18,227 nt of DNA. Origin: JAWLFY01 sp964462125 (GTDB taxonomy: Bacteria; Planctomycetota; Planctomycetia; Pirellulales; Pirellulaceae). A program made the translations under genes and the position numbers. Positions 1 to 7,502 of the stretch are shown piece by piece. How positions within the stretch are numbered: the first letter of the stretch is position 1; every line of letters begins with the position of its first letter. The DNA is taken from positions 1 to 18,227 of the forward strand of contig CAYWXT010000098.1 of NCBI GenBank assembly GCA_964462125.1, given 5' to 3'. Under the pieces are notes generated by a model that did not search any database, was not told where the DNA came from, and saw only the letters and a program-made list of their open reading frames with translations.

Positions 1-39
1 CCGGTGCGTTTTGGCACTGGTTGCGTTTTCGCCGCTTTG

Positions 40-64
40 ACGTCCGTTTCGGCGAAACGGACGT
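40..64. repeat. Perfect 11-bp hairpin with GGC loop
   Basis: The arms ACGTCCGTTTC (40-50) and GAAACGGACGT (54-64) are perfectly complementary around the three-base loop GGC. No T-tract follows on either strand, so a classical intrinsic terminator is not supported. It may be a dispersed palindromic element of the REP kind or an RNA structure at the end of an upstream transcript. Copy number elsewhere in the genome cannot be judged from this window. Confidence 0.6.
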
Positions 65-105
65 ACTCCGAGCCGGATTGTGGTGGTGGCTAGCTTCCCC
101 GAACG

Positions 106-126
106 GCCCACTGCCCACTGCCCACT
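106..126. repeat. Three tandem copies of GCCCACT
   Basis: The 7-base unit GCCCACT occurs three times head to tail, just upstream of the MoxR-like gene. It is one of several short tandem duplications in this window. No function is evident. Confidence 0.65.
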
Positions 127-207
127 TTCCCGTAATTGTCGGAATGTGACGGCGCGGTTAGCCTATGGGATTCCACACCGCTGTTGTTCCGCGCTGGAGT
201 CTGGGAA

Positions 208-1260
208 TTGACGAGTGAATCTGCTGCCGAGCCGCTCAGTTCGGATGATGTGGGTCGGATCGAGGAGCTTCAGCAGGCTTACGCGCGGCTGAAGCGGGAG
301 CTGGCGCGGGTGATCATCGGCCAGACGGGGGTGATCGACCAGTTGGCGATATGCCTCTTTGCGCGGGGGCACAGCCTGTTGATGGGCGTTCCCGGGTTGG
401 CCAAGACGCTGCTTGTGAGCAAGCTCGCCGAGACGATGTCGTTGGCCTTCAACCGGGTCCAGTTCACCCCGGATTTGATGCCGATGGACATCACCGGGAC
501 CGACATCTTGCAGGACACCGCGGATGGGCGTCGGGAGTTCAAGTTCGTTCCTGGGCCGGTGTTCGCCAACATCGTGTTGGCCGACGAGATCAACCGGGCG
601 CCGCCGAAGACGCAGGCGGCGATGTTGGAGGCGATGCAGGAGCACCGGGTGACGGTGTTGGGGACGAGCTATACCTTGGACGAACCGTTCCTTGTTCTGG
701 CGACGCAGAACCCGGTGGAACAGGAGGGGACCTATCCGCTGCCTGAGGCGCAGTTGGACCGGTTCATGTTTCTGATCGAACTCGACTATCCATCGGAGGC
801 CGAGGAGATTGAGATCGCGCGGACGACCACGGGCGATTCGTTACCGACGCTGGAGCCCCTGTTGCATGCCCAGGAGATCTTGGACTTCCAACATCTGGTA
901 CGGCGTGTTCCGGTTCCCGAGCACATCTACCAATTCGCGGTCCGGCTGGTGCGAAAGACTCGGCCCGAGGCGGAGGCGGCGCCGGACTGGCTGCGCCCGC
1001 TTGTCTCCTGGGGAGCCGGTCCACGGGCGGTGCAATATCTGATTCTCGGCGGCAAGACGCGGGCCGCGTTGCACGGACAGTACATGGTCCGCTTGGAAGA
1101 CGTCGAGGCGGTGGCCGAACCGGTATTGACCCACCGGATGATCACGACCTTCGCGGCGCAGAGCGAAGGGATCGATGCCCGCCAGATCGTCCGCCGTTTG
1201 GTTGAAGAAACGGTTGCAGGCGGGGTCGACCAAGCGGTTGCCTCGCCCGCCGCTTCGTGA
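208..1260 (+). CDS. MoxR-family AAA+ ATPase
   Basis: This is a cytoplasmic AAA+ ATPase of the MoxR family, thought to act as a chaperone for the maturation of VWA-domain partner proteins. In the 350-residue product, Walker A (GVPGLAKT) lies at about 60-67, Walker B (VLADEIN) at 123-129 and sensor 1 (ATQNP) at 165-169. The family signature GTYPLPEAQLDRF follows. The TTG at 208 is preferred because GGAG at 196-199 sits eight bases upstream and the resulting N-terminus has normal family length. A TTG at 136 would add 24 residues without family resemblance. The stop codon overlaps a GTG of the next gene, and the following two genes encode VWA-domain membrane proteins, the usual MoxR partners. A DUF58 gene, often found directly after moxR, is not present. 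The family assignment is very secure; the substrate is unknown. Confidence 0.93.
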   Translation: MTSESAAEPLSSDDVGRIEELQQAYARLKRELARVIIGQTGVIDQLAICLFARGHSLLMGVPGLAKTLLVSKLAETMSLAFNRVQFTPDLMPMDITGTDILQDTADGRREFKFVPGPVFANIVLADEINRAPPKTQAAMLEAMQEHRVTVLGTSYTLDEPFLVLATQNPVEQEGTYPLPEAQLDRFMFLIELDYPSEAEEIEIARTTTGDSLPTLEPLLHAQEILDFQHLVRRVPVPEHIYQFAVRLVRKTRPEAEAAPDWLRPLVSWGAGPRAVQYLILGGKTRAALHGQYMVRLEDVEAVAEPVLTHRMITTFAAQSEGIDARQIVRRLVEETVAGGVDQAVASPAAS

Positions 1261-1268
1261 GAGCTGCG

Positions 1269-3365
1269 ATGACGTTCTTGCAACCGGCAATGCTGTGGGC
1301 GATCCCACTGATTGCGCTGCCGATCGTGATTCATCTGATCAATCAACGGCGTTACCAGACGGTCGGCTGGGGAGCGATGTCGTTTCTGCTGACGGCGACC
1401 CGGATGTCGGCAGGACATGCCCGCTTGCGGCAATGGTTGGTCTTGTTGATGCGCACCTTGGCGCTGATCGGATTGCTGCTGGTCATCAGTCGGCCGCTCG
1501 CCAGCGGTTGGTTGGGTTTGGCTTCCGGCACCCAGGTCAACACCGCGATCGTGGTGCTGGACCGTTCACCGAGCATGGGCCAGCTGGGTCGTGGGGGGCG
1601 TTCGAAGTGGGAGGCGGCGCTGGCCCGCTTGTCGGAAGCGATGGAGGTGATGCCTCCGAACCGGATCGTGCTGATCACCGAGAGCGGGCCGATCGAGGTT
1701 CCCTCGGCCGCTGCGCTGGCAGAGCAACCGGAGGCCCAGCTGGCGGATGCGACGACGGATCTGTCGGCGTTGTTCGACGGGGTGCTCGACTACGTTGGCG
1801 ACCAGCAGCCGGGTGCCTGTGACGTCTGGGTCTGCTCCGACCTGCGGCGCCGTGATTGGCAGGACGAGAGCGGCCGCTGGCAGACGCTCCGCGGGCGACT
1901 GCTCGAATTGCCGCCGACGGTCCGGTTGCATCTGTTGACCTACCCGGACTCGGTCGAAGGAAATCGATCGATCCGGGTCACCGACACGCGGCGCGTGGAG
2001 GGGGAGTCGGGGCCGGAACTTTTATTGTCGCTGTGGATCGAACCAACCGGTGGGGACAACGGTGCACGCGCGAGCCGACGGGATGGCGGGAAACAAGTGC
2101 TCCCGATCGGGTTGCTGTTGGACGGTGCGCGGTCGGAGTTTGACGTCGAGCTCACCGGCGGCGAGCTGGAACGGATCGACCACGTGATTCCGCTCGATGA
2201 ATCTCAACACCGAGGTTGGGGGCGAGTTTCCATCCCTGGTGATGCCAACCCGGCAGACAATCAGTCTTACTTCGTTTATGACGAGCCCGCGGAGCGGCGT
2301 ACCCTGATCGTTGCCGACGATCCTCAGGCGATCCGGCCGCTGGAGCTGGCCGCGTCGATCGCCCCCGATTCATCGGTGGTCTGTACCGCCGAGGTTGTCG
2401 CCGCGGAAGATCTGCTCGCTGTTGACTGGGATTTAACGGGGTTGGTGTTGTGGCAGTCGACGATTCCGGCCAAGGACGACGCTGGGGAGTTGCTCGCGTT
2501 TGTCCGACGTGGTGGTCGGGTGATTTTTTTCCCGCCGCAAGATCCGGGGGGGCATCGGTGGGCTGGGCTGCAGTGGACCCAGTGGCACGAGCGGGAGGAC
2601 ACCAAGGGCCGCGTTGTCAGTTGGACCGGCGACGAAGACTTGTTATCCGACACCGGCGGCGGCGTGACGTTACCGATGGGGGAACTTGAGGTCGCGCGGC
2701 ACTGTGGATTGACGGGAAACGGGGTGACCTTGGCAACGCTCGACGGCGGGGAGCCGTTTTTGGTTCGCGCCGCGACGGAGGGCCGGAACGTTTACTTCTG
2801 CACCACCACCGCCGATCCCAACGATTCGACGCTGGAAGCCAACGGCGTTGTGCTGTACGCCATGATCCAGCGAGCCGCGGCGGCCGGGGCGCGGTCATGG
2901 GGCGCGGTCCGCCAGATGGCCGCCGGGGAGTTGGATCCAGAGTCCATGGAGACCGTTGCGGCGGGCGGCTGGGAGCAGGTTGCCGGGGATCCCCGCGCGG
3001 TCACGTCGCAGTACCACGAGCACGCCGGGGTCTATCGACATCAAGAGCGATGGATCGTCGTCAACCGTCCGCCAGAGGAAGACGACTCGAGCGTCGTTCC
3101 GTCGGAGCGGCTCGCGGCGCTGTTTGACGGTGTGCCGTGGAGCCGTGTGGATGACGTGGCTGGAAGTGACTCGTCGCTGGTTCGTGAGATCTGGCGGTTG
3201 TTCTTGCTCGTGATGGTCGCGGCCCTGCTGCTCGAGGCGGCGTTGAGTCTGCCCAAACGCAGGGGACGCGAGGCGGCAGCGCGGGGGACGCTGTTCCCAG
3301 GTAAGTCAGCCAAGTTCCCAGGTGAGCCAGCCAAGCCACGGGCCGCTGGGGAGTGGGCGTCATGA
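1269..3365 (+). CDS. BatA-like membrane protein with VWA domain
   Basis: This membrane protein starts with a BatA-type (aerotolerance regulator N-terminal) segment: an N-terminal hydrophobic helix followed by HLINQRRY, then a second hydrophobic stretch. A VWA domain follows. Its metal-binding MIDAS is visible as DRSPSM, a threonine in ATTDLS, and the aspartate of VCSDL. A long soluble, probably periplasmic region follows. Near the C-terminus there is another membrane helix (LFLLVMVAALLLEAALSL) and a basic tail. The tail contains a seven-residue tandem duplication, FPGKSAK/FPGEPAK. ATG 1269 is chosen; a GTG at 1257 overlaps the moxR stop and would add four residues. The gene overlaps the next one by ATGA, so the three genes are very probably one operon. 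Family knowledge suggests a role in envelope stress or protein complex assembly with the MoxR ATPase; the exact job is unknown. Confidence 0.88.
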   Translation: MTFLQPAMLWAIPLIALPIVIHLINQRRYQTVGWGAMSFLLTATRMSAGHARLRQWLVLLMRTLALIGLLLVISRPLASGWLGLASGTQVNTAIVVLDRSPSMGQLGRGGRSKWEAALARLSEAMEVMPPNRIVLITESGPIEVPSAAALAEQPEAQLADATTDLSALFDGVLDYVGDQQPGACDVWVCSDLRRRDWQDESGRWQTLRGRLLELPPTVRLHLLTYPDSVEGNRSIRVTDTRRVEGESGPELLLSLWIEPTGGDNGARASRRDGGKQVLPIGLLLDGARSEFDVELTGGELERIDHVIPLDESQHRGWGRVSIPGDANPADNQSYFVYDEPAERRTLIVADDPQAIRPLELAASIAPDSSVVCTAEVVAAEDLLAVDWDLTGLVLWQSTIPAKDDAGELLAFVRRGGRVIFFPPQDPGGHRWAGLQWTQWHEREDTKGRVVSWTGDEDLLSDTGGGVTLPMGELEVARHCGLTGNGVTLATLDGGEPFLVRAATEGRNVYFCTTTADPNDSTLEANGVVLYAMIQRAAAAGARSWGAVRQMAAGELDPESMETVAAGGWEQVAGDPRAVTSQYHEHAGVYRHQERWIVVNRPPEEDDSSVVPSERLAALFDGVPWSRVDDVAGSDSSLVREIWRLFLLVMVAALLLEAALSLPKRRGREAAARGTLFPGKSAKFPGEPAKPRAAGEWAS
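3293..3334 (+). repeat. Two tandem 21-bp units inside the BatA-like gene tail
   Basis: Two 21-base units (3293-3313 and 3314-3334) are tandemly repeated with two differences. They encode FPGKSAK and FPGEPAK near the C-terminus of the BatA-like protein. The reading frame is kept because the unit is a multiple of three. Confidence 0.8.
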
Positions 3366-5686
3366 ACGAGAGCGCCGGGATCCATGGCGTGGAACCGTCG
3401 GTCTGGGAGCTGACGGCGTCGGAGTTGGTCTGGGCGGGGACGCCGCTGACCTGGGCCGCCTCGGTCACGGTGGTGTTGGCTGCGATCGGATTTGGATGGG
3501 TCGCCTGGCGGCGCAGTGGCGGTGCGTGGAGCGTTGGGGGACTGGAGTTGCTGCGAACGGTGGTCATCGCATCGGTCGTGGTATTGCTGAATCAGCCCGA
3601 GTGGGTCCAGTCCTACCGCTCGTTGCAGGACCCAACGATCGCGGTACTGCATGACCAGTCGCCGAGCATGAAGACCGAAGACGTGGCCGCGGGGGAGGAA
3701 AGCGGAGACACCCCTGGCCGTTGGATCTCCCGCGCCGAAGCGGCTCGCCCCTTGATCGAGCCGGAACTCTGGCGGGGACTCGATGAGGAATTGAACGTGA
3801 TCATCGAGCCGATCGCCGGTGGGGAGGAGTCCGCCGCAGCCGACGGCGCTCGCGGGGACGTTTCGGGAACGGACCTGGGATCGCCGCTGCTGGAGCTTGC
3901 CAAGCGTGTCGAGCCGCTGCTCGGTGTTGTGTTGATCTCCGACGGGGACTGGAATCGGGGTCGCCCTCCGGTCGAGGCAGCGGCACGATTGCAGGCACGG
4001 GGAATTCCCATTTTCACCGTCCCGGTCGGCAGCCCGACGCGTTTGCCCGACTTGGAACTGGCCGACTTTGACGTCCCGACGTTCGCGCCGCTGGGCAAAT
4101 CGCTGCGTGTCCCCGTTTCGATCGAGAGCTGGCTGCCGCGTGATGTGACGACGACGGTGACGATGACCGTTACCGAACAAAGCGGGGACAGTTCCGACCG
4201 AGAGCCGGCGTCGCTAAAAGACGAAACGGTGACGCAAGAGATCACGATCGGCGCGATGGGACGAACCGACGATGCTTTGGTGTGGGAACCGCAGCGAACC
4301 GGTAACTACGTCGTAACGCTCGACGTACCGCGGGAGCCCGAGGAGGTGGTGGCGGAAAACAACCGGGCCACCGCACAGATCACCGTTCGTGAGGAACACC
4401 TCCGGGTGTTGGTCGTCGAATCGTACCCACGGTGGGAATATCGCTACCTGCGCAATGCCCTGTCGCGCGACCCAGGGGTGGAGCTTTCGTGCCTGCTGTT
4501 TCATCCGAAGCTCGATCAGGTCGGCGGCGGGGCCAGCGATTACATCCGCTCGTTTCCGGAAACGATCGAGTCGTTGGCCGAGTTCGACGTGGTCATTCTT
4601 GGCGACGTTGGCGTGGAGTCGGGGCAGTTGACCGAAGCCGAGTGCGAGCTGGTCCGAGGCTTGGTGCAACGCCAGGCGAGCGGATTGGTCCTGATCCCCG
4701 GTTGGCAGGGACGGCAACTGAGCCTGCTGCCAACCGAGCTCGGCGACCTGTTCCCCGTCCGGCTGGATGAAACGCAGCCGGCCGGCGTTGGGTCGGCGAC
4801 GCCAGGGCAGCTGCGACTGACCGAGAGCGGCCATCGGAGTCTGTTGACCCGCCTGGATGACTCCCCGGAGGAGAACGCGCGGGTCTGGGACGAGCTGCCC
4901 GAATTCCAATGGTACGCGCCGGTGCTGCGGGCCAAGCCTGGCGCGGACGTACTTGCCGTCCATCGCGACCAGGCGAACCGCTTTGGGAGTTTGCCGTTGT
5001 TGGTCACCCAGAGCTACGGTGCGGGGAAAGTGCTGTTCATGGGGACCGATGGGGCGTGGCGGTGGCGCGAGGGGGTCGAGGACAAGTACCACTACCGGTT
5101 CTGGGGCCAGATCGTGCGTTGGATGGCGTACCAACGAAACATGGCCGATGGCGAATTGATGCGGATGTATCACACCCCCGAGCAGCCTGAACTCGGGCGG
5201 TTCGTTTCTCTGGTCGCGCATGTCATGGACGAAGCGGGCGAACCTTTGCAGGGGGGCGAGGTGGTGGCGCGGGTCACTGCCCCGTCGGGACAGTCCGAAT
5301 CGGTGCGGCTTGTTTCCGAAGGAGACGACTGGGGTGTTTATCATGGCCGGTACGAGCCGGGCGAACCGGGCCGGCATGAATTGCAACTCGTCTGCCGGCA
5401 GACGGCGGCCAGCCTGGAGACGTCGCTGTTGGTCCGCGGCGACGCGTCGGAGCATCCGGGCACACCGGCGCGTCCGAGCGTGTTGGACGAGCTGGCGTTG
5501 GTATCTCAGGGAGACTCCGTGCGACCGGACCAGATCGATCGCGTCATGGAGCAACTCGCGAGCTTGCCCCTGCCGCCCCCGACCATGCGTCGGGTGGCGA
5601 TTTGGAGCCATCCGGTGACCGCGGGCGTTCTCGTCTTGATGCTGGCCGTCTTTTGGGTCTGGCGAAAAGCGGTCGGGATGGTCTGA
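3362..5686 (+). CDS. VWA/GATase-like membrane protein, planctomycete type
   Basis: The product has 774 residues. Two membrane helices sit near the N-terminus (about 30-49 and 62-78), followed by a VWA-like domain with the DxSxS motif DQSPSM at about 98-103 and a later VLISDGD strand. A middle region beginning LRVLVVESYPRWEYRYLRNA resembles the class I glutamine-amidotransferase-like fold found in this planctomycete family; I see no catalytic cysteine there, so enzyme activity is unlikely. A beta-rich, Ig-like region and a C-terminal membrane helix (AGVLVLMLAVFWVW) complete it. ATG 3362 overlaps the previous stop as ATGA, indicating translational coupling. With the MoxR ATPase and BatA-like protein it probably forms an envelope complex. 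Architecture is clear; function is inferred only from the neighbourhood. Confidence 0.85.
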   Translation: MNESAGIHGVEPSVWELTASELVWAGTPLTWAASVTVVLAAIGFGWVAWRRSGGAWSVGGLELLRTVVIASVVVLLNQPEWVQSYRSLQDPTIAVLHDQSPSMKTEDVAAGEESGDTPGRWISRAEAARPLIEPELWRGLDEELNVIIEPIAGGEESAAADGARGDVSGTDLGSPLLELAKRVEPLLGVVLISDGDWNRGRPPVEAAARLQARGIPIFTVPVGSPTRLPDLELADFDVPTFAPLGKSLRVPVSIESWLPRDVTTTVTMTVTEQSGDSSDREPASLKDETVTQEITIGAMGRTDDALVWEPQRTGNYVVTLDVPREPEEVVAENNRATAQITVREEHLRVLVVESYPRWEYRYLRNALSRDPGVELSCLLFHPKLDQVGGGASDYIRSFPETIESLAEFDVVILGDVGVESGQLTEAECELVRGLVQRQASGLVLIPGWQGRQLSLLPTELGDLFPVRLDETQPAGVGSATPGQLRLTESGHRSLLTRLDDSPEENARVWDELPEFQWYAPVLRAKPGADVLAVHRDQANRFGSLPLLVTQSYGAGKVLFMGTDGAWRWREGVEDKYHYRFWGQIVRWMAYQRNMADGELMRMYHTPEQPELGRFVSLVAHVMDEAGEPLQGGEVVARVTAPSGQSESVRLVSEGDDWGVYHGRYEPGEPGRHELQLVCRQTAASLETSLLVRGDASEHPGTPARPSVLDELALVSQGDSVRPDQIDRVMEQLASLPLPPPTMRRVAIWSHPVTAGVLVLMLAVFWVWRKAVGMV

Positions 5687-5749
5687 AAGGCAGACACGAG
5701 ACGTTCAGGAATACCCGGGGGTCCAGGAAGCCGGTTGCTGACATGTCGC

Positions 5750-5767
5750 ACAGGCTGCCCAGCCTGT
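5750..5767. repeat. Palindromic ACAGGCT/AGCCTGT element
   Basis: The arms ACAGGCT (5750-5756) and AGCCTGT (5761-5767) form a seven-base-pair hairpin with loop GCCC. It lies in the gap between the convergent VWA operon and the HelD-like gene, so it could help end transcription from either side, though no T-tract is present. A related but no longer palindromic string, ACAGGCTGCCAGGCTGT, occurs at 10302-10318 after the monooxygenase gene. This suggests a small dispersed intergenic repeat. Confidence 0.5.
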
Positions 5768-5809
5768 AGATTCAGCATGCAGGAGGATTCACCGCGAAGG
5801 GCACGAAAC

Positions 5810-6538
5810 TTACGACGGCTGGGAAGCGGTCTTCAAAAATCGCGTCAGCTCGCCCGTGTGAGTCAGGCATAAGCTGTGCATCGCGCGCGTACAGGCGACG
5901 ATCGCGGGCGTATCCCCATGTCGTTCGATCGGGACGAGATTTGGGTTGTGATGGATCCGCTGGGCCAGTTCGGTGATCTGCAGCGTCGAACGGTAGCTCT
6001 TGTGCATATACATGCACTCGGACTCGGCGAGAATCTCCTGGATCGCTTCGGCGGAGGAGGAACTGAGCGGGCTGACAGATTGGTTGTGGTCGCCAAGGAT
6101 CGTTTTCTTGCACCCGTATAAGTTGGCGATGACTTCATATTGAACGGGGGTGTAATCCTGCATTTCGTCGATCACGACGTGCTTGATGTGACTCATCACA
6201 GAAGTGCCATCGGTCAGCATTTTGAGATAAATCAGCGGAAACACATCGGAATATTCATACTTGCCCCCTTTGAGCTGCTTGAACAATCGCCGGGTCCGCT
6301 CAACACTGTGTTCGCCGATGCTGGACATCATGTCGACCGACTGCCTCACCGAGGCTTTCTCGGCATGATCCATGTCTGCCTTGCTCTCCTGCAGGTAGGT
6401 TTTCAAATCGAGCATTTCGGTGTGTCTCGAGTTGACCTGCTTGCTGACCGCATCGAGTTCTGCTGCGACCTTCGCGGTAATGTGCTGGAGGTAGTCGCGT
6501 TCTTCGATTTCGCTCTGGTTGAAATTTGTTTCCGTCAT
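5810..6538 (-). CDS. Shortened HelD-like protein, probably decayed helicase gene
   Basis: A 242-residue reading frame recognisable as parts of HelD, the UvrD-like helicase that binds RNA polymerase. The N-terminal coiled-coil arm is present (through KADMDHAEKASVRQS). It then jumps to the region with motif II (VVIDEMQDYTPVQY), motif III (LGDHNQS) and motif IV (YRST). After RHGDTPAIV it jumps again into motif VI and the family C-terminus (VACTRAMH, TGELTRFL). The Walker A/P-loop region and the segment between motifs IV and VI are missing, so it cannot be a working ATPase. Normal HelD has roughly 700 residues. Both losses keep the frame. ATG 6538 is chosen; a start at 6568 would reach into tandem repeats. 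Sampled GC is about 45-48%, well below the neighbours, which suggests acquisition. It may be a pseudogene or a retained polymerase-binding miniature. Confidence 0.72.
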   Translation of the reverse strand: MTETNFNQSEIEERDYLQHITAKVAAELDAVSKQVNSRHTEMLDLKTYLQESKADMDHAEKASVRQSVDMMSSIGEHSVERTRRLFKQLKGGKYEYSDVFPLIYLKMLTDGTSVMSHIKHVVIDEMQDYTPVQYEVIANLYGCKKTILGDHNQSVSPLSSSSAEAIQEILAESECMYMHKSYRSTLQITELAQRIHHNPNLVPIERHGDTPAIVACTRAMHSLCLTHTGELTRFLKTASQPS

Positions 6539-6569
6539 GGTCTCGCTTTTCGAGGTTGCACGGGTCATG

Positions 6570-6630
6570 CACTGGGCTCACAACCGCACTGGGCTCACAG
6601 CCGCACGGGGCTCACAGCCGCACTGGGATC
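6570..6630. repeat. 17-bp tandem repeat spanning the hisF stop codon
   Basis: Three full units occupy 6570-6586, 6587-6603 and 6604-6620 (consensus CACTGGGCTCACAGCCG), with a partial fourth running into the last hisF codons. The hisF TGA (complement at 6612-6614) lies inside the unit. The array therefore looks like tandem duplication of the end of hisF, with old stop codons repeated downstream. Units differ at one or two positions. Confidence 0.85.
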
Positions 6631-7379
6631 CCGGCGTGGCGCATGGTTTGTTTGGTTTCTTCGATGGTGAACTGGCCGAAGTGGAAGATACTGGCGGCGA
6701 GCACGGCATCGGCCTTGCCTAGCAGGATCGCGTCGACCAGGTGCTGGGGATGCCCCGCCCCGCCGCTGGCGATCACCGGGACGGACACCGCTTCACTGAC
6801 CGCCGAGGTGATCGGCAAGTCGTAGCCTTCGCAGGTTCCGTCGGCGTCCATACTGGTCAAGACGATCTCGCCGGCGCCCAGCCGCTCGACCTCGCGTGCC
6901 CAGGCGACCGCCTCGAGCCCGGTCGGTTTGCGGCCGCCGTTGATGTGGACTTCCCAAAATTCCTTGCCGTCCTGCTGAACCCGTTTGGGGTCGATGTTAA
7001 CGACGATGCACTGGCTGCCGAAATGGTCGGCGGCCTGGCGGACGAAGTCGGGGTGGGTGCAGGCGGCGGAATTGATCGAAACTTTGTCGCTGCCGGCTGC
7101 CAGCAGGGCGCGGACGTCGTCAATCGTCCGCACCCCGCCCCCGACGGTCAGCGGCATGAATACCTGTTCGGCGGTGCGGCGGACGACGTCCAGTATGATC
7201 TCTCGCTTTTCGTGACTGGCGGTGATGTCGAGGTAGACCAGCTCGTCCGCCCCTTCCGTTTCATACCGCCGAGCAACCTCCACCGGGTCCCCGGCGTCTC
7301 GCAGGTTGACGAAGTTGGTTCCTTTGACGACGCGGCCGCCATGGACATCGAGACAGGGAATCACGCGGGCGGCGAGCAT
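6612..7379 (-). CDS. hisF: Imidazole glycerol phosphate synthase subunit HisF
   Basis: HisF is the cyclase subunit of imidazole glycerol phosphate synthase. With ammonia from the HisH glutaminase it converts PRFAR to imidazole glycerol phosphate and AICAR, linking histidine and purine synthesis in the cytoplasm. The 255-residue (beta/alpha)8 barrel is full length. It shows the start RVIPCLDVHGGRVVKG with catalytic Asp11, the phosphate-loop motif LTVGGGVR, the second catalytic residue Asp130 in VVNIDPKRV, the INGGRKPTG segment, and IASGGAG near the end. The ATG at 7379 gives the standard N-terminus. No other his gene is nearby; scattered his genes are common in planctomycetes. The gene is read in the same direction as the fructosamine-kinase gene 123 bases upstream. 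Its 3' end lies within a 17-bp tandem repeat. Confidence 0.97.
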   Translation of the reverse strand: MLAARVIPCLDVHGGRVVKGTNFVNLRDAGDPVEVARRYETEGADELVYLDITASHEKREIILDVVRRTAEQVFMPLTVGGGVRTIDDVRALLAAGSDKVSINSAACTHPDFVRQAADHFGSQCIVVNIDPKRVQQDGKEFWEVHINGGRKPTGLEAVAWAREVERLGAGEIVLTSMDADGTCEGYDLPITSAVSEAVSVPVIASGGAGHPQHLVDAILLGKADAVLAASIFHFGQFTIEETKQTMRHAGIPVRL

Positions 7380-7434
7380 GAGTGCGGACCTTTGAAATCA
7401 GGAAGCGTGGGTTGACTTCGTCACCCTGGACGGT

Positions 7435-7474
7435 GCGTGAGCCCTCTCCGGGCGCCTGCACCGGGCCCTCACGC
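7435..7474. other. Hairpin between fructosamine-kinase gene and hisF
   Basis: The arms GCGTGAG (7435-7441) and CTCACGC (7468-7474) pair perfectly. A further CCC/GGG pairing lies inside past a two-base bulge, leaving a GC-rich loop of about 18 bases. It lies in the 123-base gap between two minus-strand genes. No U-tract follows on the minus strand, so a standard intrinsic terminator is not supported; an mRNA processing or attenuating structure is possible. Confidence 0.4.
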
Positions 7475-7502
7475 GCGGGACGCGCCGGGGGGCGATGGGG
7501 GG

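Larger units (their letters stand above)
1..207. other. Left-edge leader region upstream of the moxR-like gene
   Basis: No gene is clearly supported here. One plus-strand frame is open from base 3 to a stop at 147-149. It would encode a short tryptophan-rich tail, so an upstream gene ending here is possible but unproven. The stretch also holds a perfect hairpin at 40-64 and three tandem copies of GCCCACT at 106-126, which makes a non-coding intergenic reading more likely. A TTG at 136 could extend the MoxR-like protein into this region, but the extra residues do not look like the family. Confidence 0.4.

Noticed and set aside
3041..5611. Long minus-strand frames opposite the VWA genes
   Set aside because: High GC makes antisense frames long. 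The plus-strand proteins show clear domains while the antisense products are arginine- and proline-rich without motifs.
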